Positions 1 to 8,252 of a stretch of 64,000 nucleotides of DNA are shown here, in pieces. Source of the stretch: Bradyrhizobium sp. NFR13 (lineage in GTDB: Bacteria > Pseudomonadota > Alphaproteobacteria > Rhizobiales > Xanthobacteraceae); assembly GCF_900114605.1 (NCBI RefSeq), contig NZ_FOTP01000001.1:62001-126000 (forward strand). Reading direction: 5' to 3'. Below the pieces are notes generated by a model that did no database searches, was not told the DNA's origin, and saw only the letters and a list, made by a program, of their open reading frames with translations. Numbering within the stretch: position 1 is the first letter of the stretch; every line of letters starts with the position of its first letter. The position numbers and the translations under genes are program-made.

Positions 1-1256
1 GGGCCGACCAATGTCAGCGTCAGCGATTTCACGCCCAGGGGATTGCGCGCGAAAGTGTAGGTCTTTCCCGAAATAGTCGATGCGATTGCAGGTACGGGTC
101 CGACCTCTGAGGCTTTCTCTGTCGATATGGCGCGGATGGCGCTCGCGAGCAATTCCGTGCCGGCCGTGTCCGGGTGTATAGCCGTCGGGGATTTGACGGC
201 AGCCGCGATGGACGGCAGGAGCTTCGTCAGGGCGCAGCGGTCTCTGCCTGTCGTCACCGCCACGAGATCCAGTGCCGGATAGACCACGATCAGCTGACAA
301 TGATAACCACTCGCCCAATAGACGTTGCTGTCGGGAAGCGCCCAGAAGAAATTCGAATAGCGCCAGGCCGGAGCAAATGAGAGGTGCATGTCCACCGTGG
401 CGTGGTTCACCTTGTCGATCCAGTCCCGCGGTACAAGCGGTTTACCCTCCCACTCGCCATTGCGCAGATAGAGATAGCCGAACTTCGCCATATCGCGCGG
501 GTGCAGCGCCAGACCGTATCCACCGGTCGAGATGCCCTGCGGATCGCGCCGCCATGTCCACGCCGTGATACCCAGAGGGCCGAACAGCCTCGCCTTGGCG
601 TAATCCTCCGTACTCATCCCCGTCACCTTGGCGAGGATCGCGGACAGCAGATGCGGATTGCCGCTATTGTAATTGAAGCCGTCTCCGGGCGTCGCGGCCA
701 TCTGTCGATTGAGGATGAACTCGATCCACTTCCCGCTTCGCTCCATCTCGATCACAGACAGCGGTGGTCCTTCGCCGAGTCCTTCCTCCCACGTCAATCC
801 GGAAGTCATGTCCAGCAGACCTTGAAGCGTGATGGCTTTCTTTCTGTCATCGAGGTTGAGGATACTGCGCTCGCCAAAGAATGGCAGCACCGGCTGGTCG
901 GTGCCCGTCAGCAGACCATCCTTCAAGGCGAATGAGGTCAGCGTCCTAATCACGGCCTTTGTGACGGAGTTGACCACGTGAGGCATGTCCGTGCTGTACG
1001 GCGCATAATAGGCATCCAGTACGATCTTGCCGTGGCGCACGATCAGAATGCTGTCCATGCTTTGGCGAGCACCGAACTCAACCAGTCTGGCGAGCGCTGC
1101 CGGGTCCACGCCCTGCTCTTCCGGCGTGGACGTTTGCCAGCCCTGGGTCGGCCACACCGGAGCCGGAGCTTCGCCGGCAACCGCGTTGCCGAGCAAAGCA
1201 ACAACCATGGCTGAGCCAAGCACATGCTTCAGAACGGGAATTCGTGAAGTTCGCAT
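1..1256 (-). CDS. Serine hydrolase, beta-lactamase / 6-aminohexanoate-dimer hydrolase-like (3' end outside window)
   Basis: Reading the minus strand from an ATG at 1256 gives an open frame that runs off the window edge after about 418 codons. It begins with a hydrophobic export-signal-like segment (residues about 10-29). A serine beta-lactamase-type SxxK motif (S97-V-T-K100) follows, then an F-N-Y-N-S-G-N stretch near residues 194-200 in the place of the second catalytic (Tyr) motif. This layout fits the class C / NylB-like hydrolases, which act on amide or ester bonds in the periplasm. The exact substrate cannot be read from the sequence. The C-terminal part is missing. The family call is firm; amide hydrolase versus esterase is open. 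Confidence 0.82.
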   Translation of the reverse strand, partial: MRTSRIPVLKHVLGSAMVVALLGNAVAGEAPAPVWPTQGWQTSTPEEQGVDPAALARLVEFGARQSMDSILIVRHGKIVLDAYYAPYSTDMPHVVNSVTKAVIRTLTSFALKDGLLTGTDQPVLPFFGERSILNLDDRKKAITLQGLLDMTSGLTWEEGLGEGPPLSVIEMERSGKWIEFILNRQMAATPGDGFNYNSGNPHLLSAILAKVTGMSTEDYAKARLFGPLGITAWTWRRDPQGISTGGYGLALHPRDMAKFGYLYLRNGEWEGKPLVPRDWIDKVNHATVDMHLSFAPAWRYSNFFWALPDSNVYWASGYHCQLIVVYPALDLVAVTTGRDRCALTKLLPSIAAAVKSPTAIHPDTAGTELLASAIRAISTEKASEVGPVPAIASTISGKTYTFARNPLGVKSLTLTLVG

Positions 1257-1370
1257 GACGGCCTCGCTGCGAGTTTCAACGCTGCGCGAGAACCATATCT
1301 ACAGCTACAGATTGTTCAACCGAATTGCAGCTTCATTCCGCCGTCCGCGGACTTGCAGATGCACGATCGC

Positions 1371-2492
1371 CTATACGGCAACAGGAACAAGCTTCGCGAC
1401 CGCGCTCAGCAAATCGGTCTGGGTGATCAGCCCCTGAATCATGCGGTCCTGATCGACGATGATGACGGCGTGCGTTCGTCCATCGGTCAGCGTCGGCAGC
1501 AAGGTCACCGCGGGCGTCCGCATCGTCGCCGTCGCTGCGGGCGACATGGATTTCCCGACATCGCCCGATTCTTTCATCAGCTCGCGGAGGCCGACCGTTC
1601 CGACGAGCTGTCCCTGCATGCCCAGAACAGGGAGCGTGCGGACATTGTGCAAGAGCAGCCGCGAGCGGGCCAGTTCGGCACTATCCCGCAATCCGACCGT
1701 GACGACATCGCGCGACATGATGTCCCCGCACAGGATCGTGCCGTGCGAGCGCAACATGGCCTGCAGTTCGACCTGTCGCAGCAGTGTTTCGAGATCATCG
1801 GGGCTGATATCGAAGCTTTCACTCAGCGCTTCCAGCGCCTTGTCGATATCCTCGGCGCGAAAACCGACCCGCAGTTCCGGGCTGATATCCGATGTCTGAT
1901 GCGGATTTGCCGGTGGCACCGGCGCCCTGTGAGGATAGGTCCGCCGCGAGATCTTGTGGAACAGATAGCCCAGCCCGACCAGAAGCACCGAATTCAGGCC
2001 AACGGGCACGAATGGAAACAGATAGCCCGACGCGGTCACGATGGGCCCGCCGATGATGGCCGTCAGCGCCGTCGCGCCGCCGGGCGGATGCAGGCACCGG
2101 GCAAAGGACATCGCGGCGATGGCGAGCGATACGCCGAAGCCGATCGCCAGAATCTGATCGGGTACAATATGCGCGACAGCAACGCCGATCAGAGCCGAGA
2201 TGGTATTGCCACCGATGATCGCCCAAGGCTGGGCCAGCGGACTGGTGGGAACCGCGAAGAGCAGGACAGCGGAAGCGCCCAGCGGCGCCACGATCAGCGG
2301 CAGGCTGGAGCTGTTGCCCAACACAGCTCGGCAGATCAATCCCGTGAGCACGATGCCCAGTAGTGCACCCAGGCAGGCGATCATGCGCTCGCCGAGCCGC
2401 GCCCCTGCCAGGATGGGAACGAATAGTCGAATACCTGTCTTGCGAGGAGAAGCGTCGGTCGAAACGTCCTTCGGGTCTTTTCTTTTTGTCAT
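1371..2492 (-). CDS. HPP family membrane protein with C-terminal CBS domain pair
   Basis: The 373-residue protein has an N-terminal membrane part of several hydrophobic helices (residues about 25-175). It contains the HPP signature in 'CLHPPGGATAL', which names the family. The soluble C-terminal half (about 240-370) reads as two CBS domains ('ILCGDIMSRDVVTVGLRD', then 'RTPAVTLLPTLTDGR'), which usually bind adenine nucleotides and regulate the attached transporter. Some HPP proteins are linked to nitrite or other small-anion transport, but the substrate here is unknown. It is a single gene, with no same-strand partner close by. Confidence 0.88.
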   Translation of the reverse strand: MTKRKDPKDVSTDASPRKTGIRLFVPILAGARLGERMIACLGALLGIVLTGLICRAVLGNSSSLPLIVAPLGASAVLLFAVPTSPLAQPWAIIGGNTISALIGVAVAHIVPDQILAIGFGVSLAIAAMSFARCLHPPGGATALTAIIGGPIVTASGYLFPFVPVGLNSVLLVGLGYLFHKISRRTYPHRAPVPPANPHQTSDISPELRVGFRAEDIDKALEALSESFDISPDDLETLLRQVELQAMLRSHGTILCGDIMSRDVVTVGLRDSAELARSRLLLHNVRTLPVLGMQGQLVGTVGLRELMKESGDVGKSMSPAATATMRTPAVTLLPTLTDGRTHAVIIVDQDRMIQGLITQTDLLSAVAKLVPVAV

Positions 2493-2696
2493 TGAATCAG
2501 GACCAACGCGCGGCTCTGCCAGAATGGCGAACGCCCCCTTTGATCACCATGTGCAGGCGCCTGCAATGTTGAATACGACACGCAGGCCTGACGACCACGA
2601 TCTGGCAGAGCAATCCCTGCTCGGCTACAACGGCACGGCCATTCGCCCGAACGCGCCCCATCAGGAGGGTACGACGGCGATCTCAAGGGAGGACCC

Positions 2697-3221
2697 ATGG
2701 CCCGCATCGACTACAGCGATCCCGCCGCAGCCAGCGAACGCACCCGCGAGATCCTCGGCAAGAACCGCAATGCCAACATCTTCCGCATGATGGCGCATTC
2801 GCCGAGCTACCTCGAACAATATTGCCGGCTCGGCGGCGCCATCCGCAATAAGGGCGAGCTCGATCCGGTCCTCCGCGAACTAGCGATCACCCGCACCGGC
2901 ATTCTCTGCGAGGCGCCCTATGAAGTCGCTGCGCACAAGCGCATCGGCGGCTATGTCGGCGTATCAGACGAACAGAACGCCGCGCTGGATGACTGGCAGG
3001 CGGCGAGTTGCTTCACCGACGTGCAGCGCGCGGCGCTGGCTTTCACCGATGAGATCGTTGCACTGCATCGCCCGACCGACGCGACGTTCAAGGCCATCGC
3101 TGCGCATCTGACACCCGGCGCGCTCGTGGAATTGCAGCTCTCGGTCGGCTTCTACATCATGACCTCGAAATTCCTCGAGAGTTTTGCTATCGACATGCAG
3201 CCCGTATCCGAGGTCGTCTGA
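2697..3221 (+). CDS. Carboxymuconolactone decarboxylase / AhpD-like protein
   Basis: This is a 174-residue, all-helical-type protein with the order typical of the CMD/AhpD family: 'ILGKNRNANIFRMMAHSP', 'ELDPVLRELAITRTG', then 'CEAPYEVAAHKRIG'. In AhpD peroxidases the active site is a CxxC pair followed by His. Here only the first Cys is present (C-E-A-P), with His retained, so a classical disulfide alkylhydroperoxidase reaction is unlikely. A strong Shine-Dalgarno (AAGGGAGGACCC) precedes the ATG. The ybaK-like gene follows 42 bases later on the same strand and may be cotranscribed. Substrate unknown. Confidence 0.85.
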   Translation: MARIDYSDPAAASERTREILGKNRNANIFRMMAHSPSYLEQYCRLGGAIRNKGELDPVLRELAITRTGILCEAPYEVAAHKRIGGYVGVSDEQNAALDDWQAASCFTDVQRAALAFTDEIVALHRPTDATFKAIAAHLTPGALVELQLSVGFYIMTSKFLESFAIDMQPVSEVV

Positions 3222-3263
3222 GTTCACCATTCTCTCGGGCGTTCCAATTTCCTTGAGTCTCAC

Positions 3264-3737
3264 ATGTCGAAAACCACCCGCGCCACACAGACACTGAGCA
3301 GGCTCGGCGCCGCGTTCACCCTGCATACCTACGATTACGATCCCCACGCCGAGAGCATCGGCCTGCAGGCAGCGGAGGCGCTCGGCATTGCACCGCAGCG
3401 CATGCTGAAAACATTGATGGCCGAGGTGGATGGCAAGCCGGTTTGCGTGGTCGTGCCTTCCGACAAGGAGGTCAGCATGAAGAAGCTGGCCGCGGCCTTT
3501 CGCGGCAAGAGCGCGAAGATGATGCGCCCGGCTGATGCCGAACGCATGACCGGCTATCACGTCGGTGGCATCAGCCCGTTCGGACAGAAGAAGCGCGTGC
3601 CGATCGCCATGGAGCAGGCGGCATTGTCGGAAAATACGATCTATCTCAATGGCGGCCAGCGCGGGCTGCAGATCGAGATTGCGCCGGAGGCCGCGCGCGC
3701 GGCGCTGGATGCGATGGCAGCCACACTGACGGACTGA
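3264..3737 (+). CDS. ybaK: YbaK/EbsC-type Cys-tRNA(Pro) deacylase
   Basis: The 157-residue protein matches the YbaK/ProX trans-editing fold along its full length: an N-terminal 'HTYDYDPHAESIGLQAAEALG', a central 'MLKTLMAEVDGKPVCVVVP' with the conserved lysine, and 'GYHVGGISPFGQKK' with the glycine-rich substrate loop. Proteins of this family hydrolyse cysteine wrongly attached to tRNA(Pro) in the cytoplasm, working beside prolyl-tRNA synthetase. Length is normal. The symbol is by family resemblance. A related Ala-tRNA(Pro) editing specificity cannot be fully excluded. Confidence 0.9.
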   Translation: MSKTTRATQTLSRLGAAFTLHTYDYDPHAESIGLQAAEALGIAPQRMLKTLMAEVDGKPVCVVVPSDKEVSMKKLAAAFRGKSAKMMRPADAERMTGYHVGGISPFGQKKRVPIAMEQAALSENTIYLNGGQRGLQIEIAPEAARAALDAMAATLTD

Positions 3738-3860
3738 CGCGCATCACTGCTGTTTGAAGCCCGGGCATGCCGGCGTGATCATGACGCGCTGTCGCAGGCG
3801 GGAACGGCAATGTAAGCTGCGCATTAACGACGTCGTACTTTTCGCAAAGGGAGAACCGAC

Positions 3861-4163
3861 ATGCGCTCAATCCTGGCAGCAGCTGCACTTCTGGTCGTGA
3901 TGGGCGCCACGCCCTCCATGGCCCGCGAATATCCATGGTGCTCGCGCACCTCGGCCACCGGCTTCAATCCGAGCTGTACCTTCACCTCCTATAACCAGTG
4001 CATGGCCACCGTGAGCGGCCAGCGCGGCGACTGCATGCAGAACCCGATGCTGGCCTATGGCGACCAGCGCCGCGGCCAGAGCCGCGCGATGCGCGGTCAG
4101 CCGGACAGTTGGGACAATGGATGGAATAACAACTGGAACAATAATTGGGATCGGCGCTGGTAG
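3861..4163 (+). CDS. Small secreted DUF3551-type protein
   Basis: A 100-residue protein with a signal peptide (residues 1-21, ending 'TPSMA'). The short mature domain carries four cysteines ('WCSRTS', 'PSCTFTSYNQCMATV', 'GDCMQNP'), the DUF3551 pattern common in Bradyrhizobiaceae. The tail is a low-complexity Trp/Asn segment in which WN-type units repeat (residues about 88-100). The ribosome site GGGAGAACCGAC lies directly before the ATG. Function is unknown. The cysteine spacing suggests two disulfides in the periplasm. Confidence 0.8.
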   Translation: MRSILAAAALLVVMGATPSMAREYPWCSRTSATGFNPSCTFTSYNQCMATVSGQRGDCMQNPMLAYGDQRRGQSRAMRGQPDSWDNGWNNNWNNNWDRRW

Positions 4164-4268
4164 TCTCGTAGGCCAGCGACGGATTAGCCGAAGACATCAT
4201 GCGCCCTGGCGTTACGATGCTGGAGACGTGGCGGATTGTGCTTCTCTCATCCGCTCTACTTTCTCGTG

Positions 4269-4454
4269 TCACTTCCGGCAATACGCCCATGCCGCGATCG
4301 CGATCGGCAGCCCGACGCCAAACCATGAAAAATAGCGACCGGGATCGCCGGCGAGTAGCGCCGACAGCAAGCCTGCCAGCGATAAGACGCCGATGACGAT
4401 CGGCGCGCCGAACACGCGCCGCCAGGTCGCCCTGTGCTGCGGCACCTTGCTCAT
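4269..4454 (-). CDS. Small two-helix membrane protein, last gene of the iron-uptake operon
   Basis: The ATG at 4454 overlaps the TGA of the PepSY gene (ATGA), so the two are translationally coupled. The 61-residue product has a basic N-terminus and two hydrophobic helices (about 15-34 and 43-58) separated by 'AGDPGRYFSW'. A longer reading from 4532 exists but would lie inside the preceding gene. Small membrane partners of this kind often close PepSY operons. I do not recognise a named family. A role with the PepSY protein is inferred from coupling only. Confidence 0.65.
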   Translation of the reverse strand: MSKVPQHRATWRRVFGAPIVIGVLSLAGLLSALLAGDPGRYFSWFGVGLPIAIAAWAYCRK

Positions 4455-5599
4455 GACGATGACCCGATCGCTGCCTGAGCGCCGGCGGACAACCGCGCCC
4501 CGCGCCTGACCTTGCTGCGCTTGACCGCCCACAGATACAGCCCGCTGCCCAGCACGATGATCGTGAAAACCGTGAGCAGCGCCCAGATGATCTTCAGCGG
4601 CATGCCGCCATAGTCGCCGAAATGCAGCGGCTGCGAGACCAGTACCGCTTTCAGATAGGTCGGCAGTTCGCTGGTGTCGGAGACCTCACCGGTCTCGCCA
4701 TCGAGCAGCACGGGTTTCACCAGCCGTGAGGTCAGCGGGGTATCGCCGCGCAAGAAGACCGCGAAGTGATGCGTCGATGTGAACGGCGTGCCGGGAAATG
4801 CGATGAAGGCTGGGTCCATGCCCGGCGCGACCTTCATGGCATTGCCAAGGACCTTGTCCAGCGACGCGAGCTGCGCCGGTGTCGGCTTGCCGGCATAGGG
4901 CGCAGCCATGGCAGCCAATTCGTTACGCTGCCAGATACCGAGCATGACCTCGGCATAGGCATTGATGACGCCGGTGCCGCCGACCACCAGCGCCCAGACG
5001 ATGGTGACCACGCCAAGCAGATTGTGCCAGTCGAGCCACAACACCCGGCGCGATTTCTGTTTGCGGATCGCTGCGAAATTCAGCCGCCGGGTGAACGGCC
5101 AATACAGTACCACGCCGGAGATGATGGCGATCATGAAGAGGAAGCCCATGATGCCCATGAACCACTTGCCGGGAAGACCGAGATACATGTCCGTATGCAA
5201 CCGCAGCATCACCAGCATCGGGCCGGTGCCGAGCAGACCCACCGGCTTCGCCGTATAGGCATCGAACGCCTTCACCACCGTGGTCTGCGGATCAGAGGTG
5301 ACCGACGTGTTGGTGAAGGTCGAGACCATGCCGGGCTCGTCCTTGTCCCAGGCCATATAGAGCAACACACTGCCGGGATGATCCGTGATCGCGGCGCGGC
5401 CGATGGCATCGAGGCTGAGCTTCGGCGCGCCGGGCACATGCACATCCATCTTCGGCGCATAGCCCAATGCCTCGTCGATCTCGTGATGAAAGATCAACGG
5501 CAGGCCCGTGAGGCACAGCAGCAGCAGAAAGACGGTCGAGACGAGACTGGTCCATTTGTGGACCAGCGACCAGATGCGGGCGGTTCGCGCTCTCAGCAG
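4451..5599 (-). CDS. PepSY-associated transmembrane protein (siderophore/iron reductase-like)
   Basis: The protein has the architecture of PepSY_TM proteins: an N-terminal helix after 'IWSLVHKWTSLVS', a periplasmic PepSY region with 'YMAWDKDEPG', helices near 'MGIMGFLFMIAIISGVVLYW', a 'WLDWHNLLGVVTIVWALV' helix with a conserved His, and a last helix near 'LKIIWALLTVFTIIVLGSGL'. Such proteins sit in the inner membrane beside TonB receptors and are thought to help release iron from siderophores by reduction. The open frame starts after a stop at 5614 and has no ATG, GTG or TTG until 5497. That TTG would remove the first helix, so I place the start at a CTG at 5599, five bases after AAGAAGGA. 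A frameshift is the alternative. Confidence 0.82.
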   Translation of the reverse strand: MLRARTARIWSLVHKWTSLVSTVFLLLLCLTGLPLIFHHEIDEALGYAPKMDVHVPGAPKLSLDAIGRAAITDHPGSVLLYMAWDKDEPGMVSTFTNTSVTSDPQTTVVKAFDAYTAKPVGLLGTGPMLVMLRLHTDMYLGLPGKWFMGIMGFLFMIAIISGVVLYWPFTRRLNFAAIRKQKSRRVLWLDWHNLLGVVTIVWALVVGGTGVINAYAEVMLGIWQRNELAAMAAPYAGKPTPAQLASLDKVLGNAMKVAPGMDPAFIAFPGTPFTSTHHFAVFLRGDTPLTSRLVKPVLLDGETGEVSDTSELPTYLKAVLVSQPLHFGDYGGMPLKIIWALLTVFTIIVLGSGLYLWAVKRSKVRRGARLSAGAQAAIGSSS

Positions 5600-5704
5600 A
5601 TCAATCCTTCTTCATCTGTGCGGTCGTTACGGAAAATGTCGTCCCCGGCGGGCCGGAGACGACATTGGCAAATCATTCTGGCGTCGCGCTCGTGCGGCGA
5701 GCAG

Positions 5705-7990
5705 TTACCACTTGTAGCCGATGCTGCCGGTGATGCGGCGACGATCGCCATAGAAGCAGGCTGTCGCAGTCGAACAGTTGGCGACGTAGATTTCGTCGGT
5801 GACGTTGTTGGCGTTCACTGCAAACCGCCAATTCTGCCAATCATAATGCACCGCGAGATCACCGAGGACTCGCGACGGCACTCCCAACGTATTCGCCTGA
5901 TCGGCGTAGGACGAACCAACATAGCGCACGCCACCGCCGAAGCCGAAGCCACGCAGGATGCCTTCCTGGAAGGTGTAGTCGGCCCAGCCGGATGCCACCT
6001 GCTGTGGCGTATTCGTCGGCGTCTTGCCAATCAGCGTCGGATCGAAGTCCTTGCTGACGAACAGGTGGTAGGAGGTGAACGACCCGAGCACCTTGAAGCC
6101 GGGCGCTAGATTGGCCACGGCCTCGAGTTCAATACCACGCGACGTCACTTCGCCGCTCTGGGTCGGGATCAGCACGCTGGTGGGATCGGTAGTAAGCGCG
6201 TTCTGCCGCTTCAGGTCGAAATAGGCGAAGCCGAAGTGGCCGTCGAAACCCACCGGTTGGAACTTGACGCCGACCTCGGTTTGCTGACCGGTTTCGGGCA
6301 GCAGCAACTGACCGGAGCCGTTCACGCCAATAACCGGGTTAAAGCTGGTTGCATAGGAAATATAGGGCGCGAGGCCGTTGTCGAAGTTGTAGATCAGGCC
6401 GGCGCGACCGCTGAACTTGCCGGTATCACGACTCAGCGAAGCGGTGTTGGCGATGCGGCTGACGTCGCTGGTATCGACCCAGTCGTTGCGGCCTGACAGC
6501 ACGAGAGTGAAGCGGTCGAGCTTGATCTGGTCCTGCAAATAGACGCCGAGCTGCTGCTGGGTGAGCTGGCTGTCGCGATAAGGAGCAGCCGTCAACGGCG
6601 CAGCACCAGTGTAGACAGGGGTGAGCACGTTGATCGGCGGCACACCTCCAGCGAAAGCCTGGGTGTCGCTGATCGAGTAGTATTTCAGGTCAAGACCGAA
6701 CAATGTGGTGTGGCTGAGAATGCCGGTGTTGAATCGGTACTCGACCTGGCTGTCCATCTGCGCCTGATTGGCGATACCGCGCGTGCCGAAGGGAAAGCGC
6801 GCGAGATCGCCTGTCGTCTGGTTGGCGTAACCGCTGCCGGTGACACCCGTGTAGTTCACGTCGACATGCGCGAAGCGCGCATTCTGACGGAAGGTCACGC
6901 TGTCCGACAGCTTGCGCTCAAACTGGTAGCCGAGCATTTCCTGCTCGCGCTTGAATTTGTCGAAGTTCGGTTCGCCGCCGAAGAAGCTTGTCGGAATACG
7001 GCCGAACGGCGCACTGGTGACCGTGCCCACATAGGGCAGGAACTGGGCGGCGCGGGTCTCGTTGTAGGAGGCCGACGCGAGGATCGTCAGCGTGGTGTCG
7101 ACGTCCGGCTTCCAGGTCACCGACGGCGCGATGAAGTAATTGTTGTTCGGCGTGAAGTCGGTCTGGGTACCGCCGTTCTGCACCTGGCCGACGACGCGGG
7201 TGTAAAGCTCGCCATTGCCCGGCGCCAGCTTGATCGGCGTATTGATGTCAAAGCCAATATAGGCATTGCCAAAATTATCCACGCCGGTCTCGATGTAGCG
7301 GATCGGTTCGGCCTGCGGCATCTTGCTGACGACGTTGACGATGCCACTGGGGCTGGAGCCGCCATAGAGGATTGCCGACGGGCCGCGCAGAATTTCGACG
7401 CGCTCCATGTTGGAGGGCTGCAGCTTCCAGCTTGCATAAGACGTGTAAAACAGCTGCATGCCATCGAGGAACACGCTGTTATCGTCAGACTTGAAGCCTC
7501 GGATCAGGAACCAGTCGTTGCGGAAGTCGGAACCGAAGGTGCCGGCCAACACGCCCGGCGCATAGCGCAAGGCGTCATCAAAGCTACGTGGCTTCTGATC
7601 GCGGATCTGCTCTGCGCCGATCACCGAGATCGCCTGCGGCGTTTCATTGATCGGCGTATTGGTCTTGGTGCCAGTCGAGCTGCGATTGGCTACATAGCCC
7701 TGAATCGGGCCGCGCGGGCTTTCGACAAACACGTTGGTCTGGCGCGCGGGCTGCACGGGACGTGGCGCGACAGCGGTGCGGGCGCGCGGCGTGCGGCTCG
7801 GTGCAGTCGTCGCACGACGGCGCTGCTGGTTGGGTTGATTGACGACCACGGGCGGCAGCGGCTGCGCCCCGGTCTGCGTGGAACTGGACTGCGCCAGCGA
7901 CGTATCGAGCGTGACGACGCTGAGCGCGCAGACTGACGACAGAAGCGCGATACGCGACAAGCGAATGGTGTTGTTCAAGGCGATCCCCAA
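5705..7990 (-). CDS. TonB-dependent siderophore receptor
   Basis: A 761-residue outer-membrane receptor. It has a signal peptide (to about residue 33), then a Pro/Arg/Thr-rich linker. The plug domain contains 'NETPQAISVIGAEQI', 'LRYAPGVLAG' and 'WFLIRGFKSDDNSVFLDGM', and a 22-strand-type barrel ends in an aromatic 'IGYKW'. This is the hydroxamate-siderophore (FhuA/FcuA) type; the exact ligand is unknown. The frame has a TGA two codons before the TTG at 7990, so translation must begin at TTG 7990 or at the TTG at 7978, which has GGGGA five bases ahead. It is the first gene of an operon with the PepSY protein. An iron-box-like site lies upstream at 8127-8143. Confidence 0.93.
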   Translation of the reverse strand: MGIALNNTIRLSRIALLSSVCALSVVTLDTSLAQSSSTQTGAQPLPPVVVNQPNQQRRRATTAPSRTPRARTAVAPRPVQPARQTNVFVESPRGPIQGYVANRSSTGTKTNTPINETPQAISVIGAEQIRDQKPRSFDDALRYAPGVLAGTFGSDFRNDWFLIRGFKSDDNSVFLDGMQLFYTSYASWKLQPSNMERVEILRGPSAILYGGSSPSGIVNVVSKMPQAEPIRYIETGVDNFGNAYIGFDINTPIKLAPGNGELYTRVVGQVQNGGTQTDFTPNNNYFIAPSVTWKPDVDTTLTILASASYNETRAAQFLPYVGTVTSAPFGRIPTSFFGGEPNFDKFKREQEMLGYQFERKLSDSVTFRQNARFAHVDVNYTGVTGSGYANQTTGDLARFPFGTRGIANQAQMDSQVEYRFNTGILSHTTLFGLDLKYYSISDTQAFAGGVPPINVLTPVYTGAAPLTAAPYRDSQLTQQQLGVYLQDQIKLDRFTLVLSGRNDWVDTSDVSRIANTASLSRDTGKFSGRAGLIYNFDNGLAPYISYATSFNPVIGVNGSGQLLLPETGQQTEVGVKFQPVGFDGHFGFAYFDLKRQNALTTDPTSVLIPTQSGEVTSRGIELEAVANLAPGFKVLGSFTSYHLFVSKDFDPTLIGKTPTNTPQQVASGWADYTFQEGILRGFGFGGGVRYVGSSYADQANTLGVPSRVLGDLAVHYDWQNWRFAVNANNVTDEIYVANCSTATACFYGDRRRITGSIGYKW

Positions 7991-8102
7991 ATCTCATCCG
8001 CACCGACATATTCGATGATGGATGCCCTCATATGATGGATCGGAGTTAGAGCGACGGCCGCGTCACCGCTAATAGAAGCGTTCCAAACAAACAGCATTCT
8101 GG

Positions 8103-8122
8103 GGCAGTGTGACATCACTGCC
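8103..8122. repeat. Inverted repeat upstream of the siderophore receptor
   Basis: GGCAGTG, six bases, CACTGCC form a perfect 7-base inverted repeat about 113 bases ahead of the receptor start. It could be a regulator site or a hairpin. It lies next to the iron-box-like sequence at 8127-8143. Seen directly; role inferred. Confidence 0.4.
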
Positions 8123-8126
8123 GCAG

Positions 8127-8143
8127 ATTTTAACGGTTCTAAA
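8127..8143. promoter_or_regulatory. Possible iron control element (Irr box), degenerate
   Basis: ATTTTAACGGTTCTAAA resembles the rhizobial ICE pattern TTTAGAA-N3-TTCTAAA. The right half is exact; the left half matches only four of seven bases. The position, about 137 bases ahead of a siderophore receptor, is what one expects for an Irr-controlled uptake gene. The weak left half keeps the confidence low. Confidence 0.35.
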
Positions 8144-8252
8144 TTCAGCGGGTATTTTTCTCAGCAAGATGCAGTCCAGGCGCGGCGGTCATGTCTGCCC
8201 GGAAATAGTTGTGGCGCCGTCGCGCGCGATTCTTGTCTTTCCCGGTGGATAG

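Noticed and set aside
4766-6109. 447-codon plus-strand frame opposite the PepSY and receptor genes
   Set aside because: It crosses two real genes on the other strand and has shadow-frame composition (His/Arg-rich).
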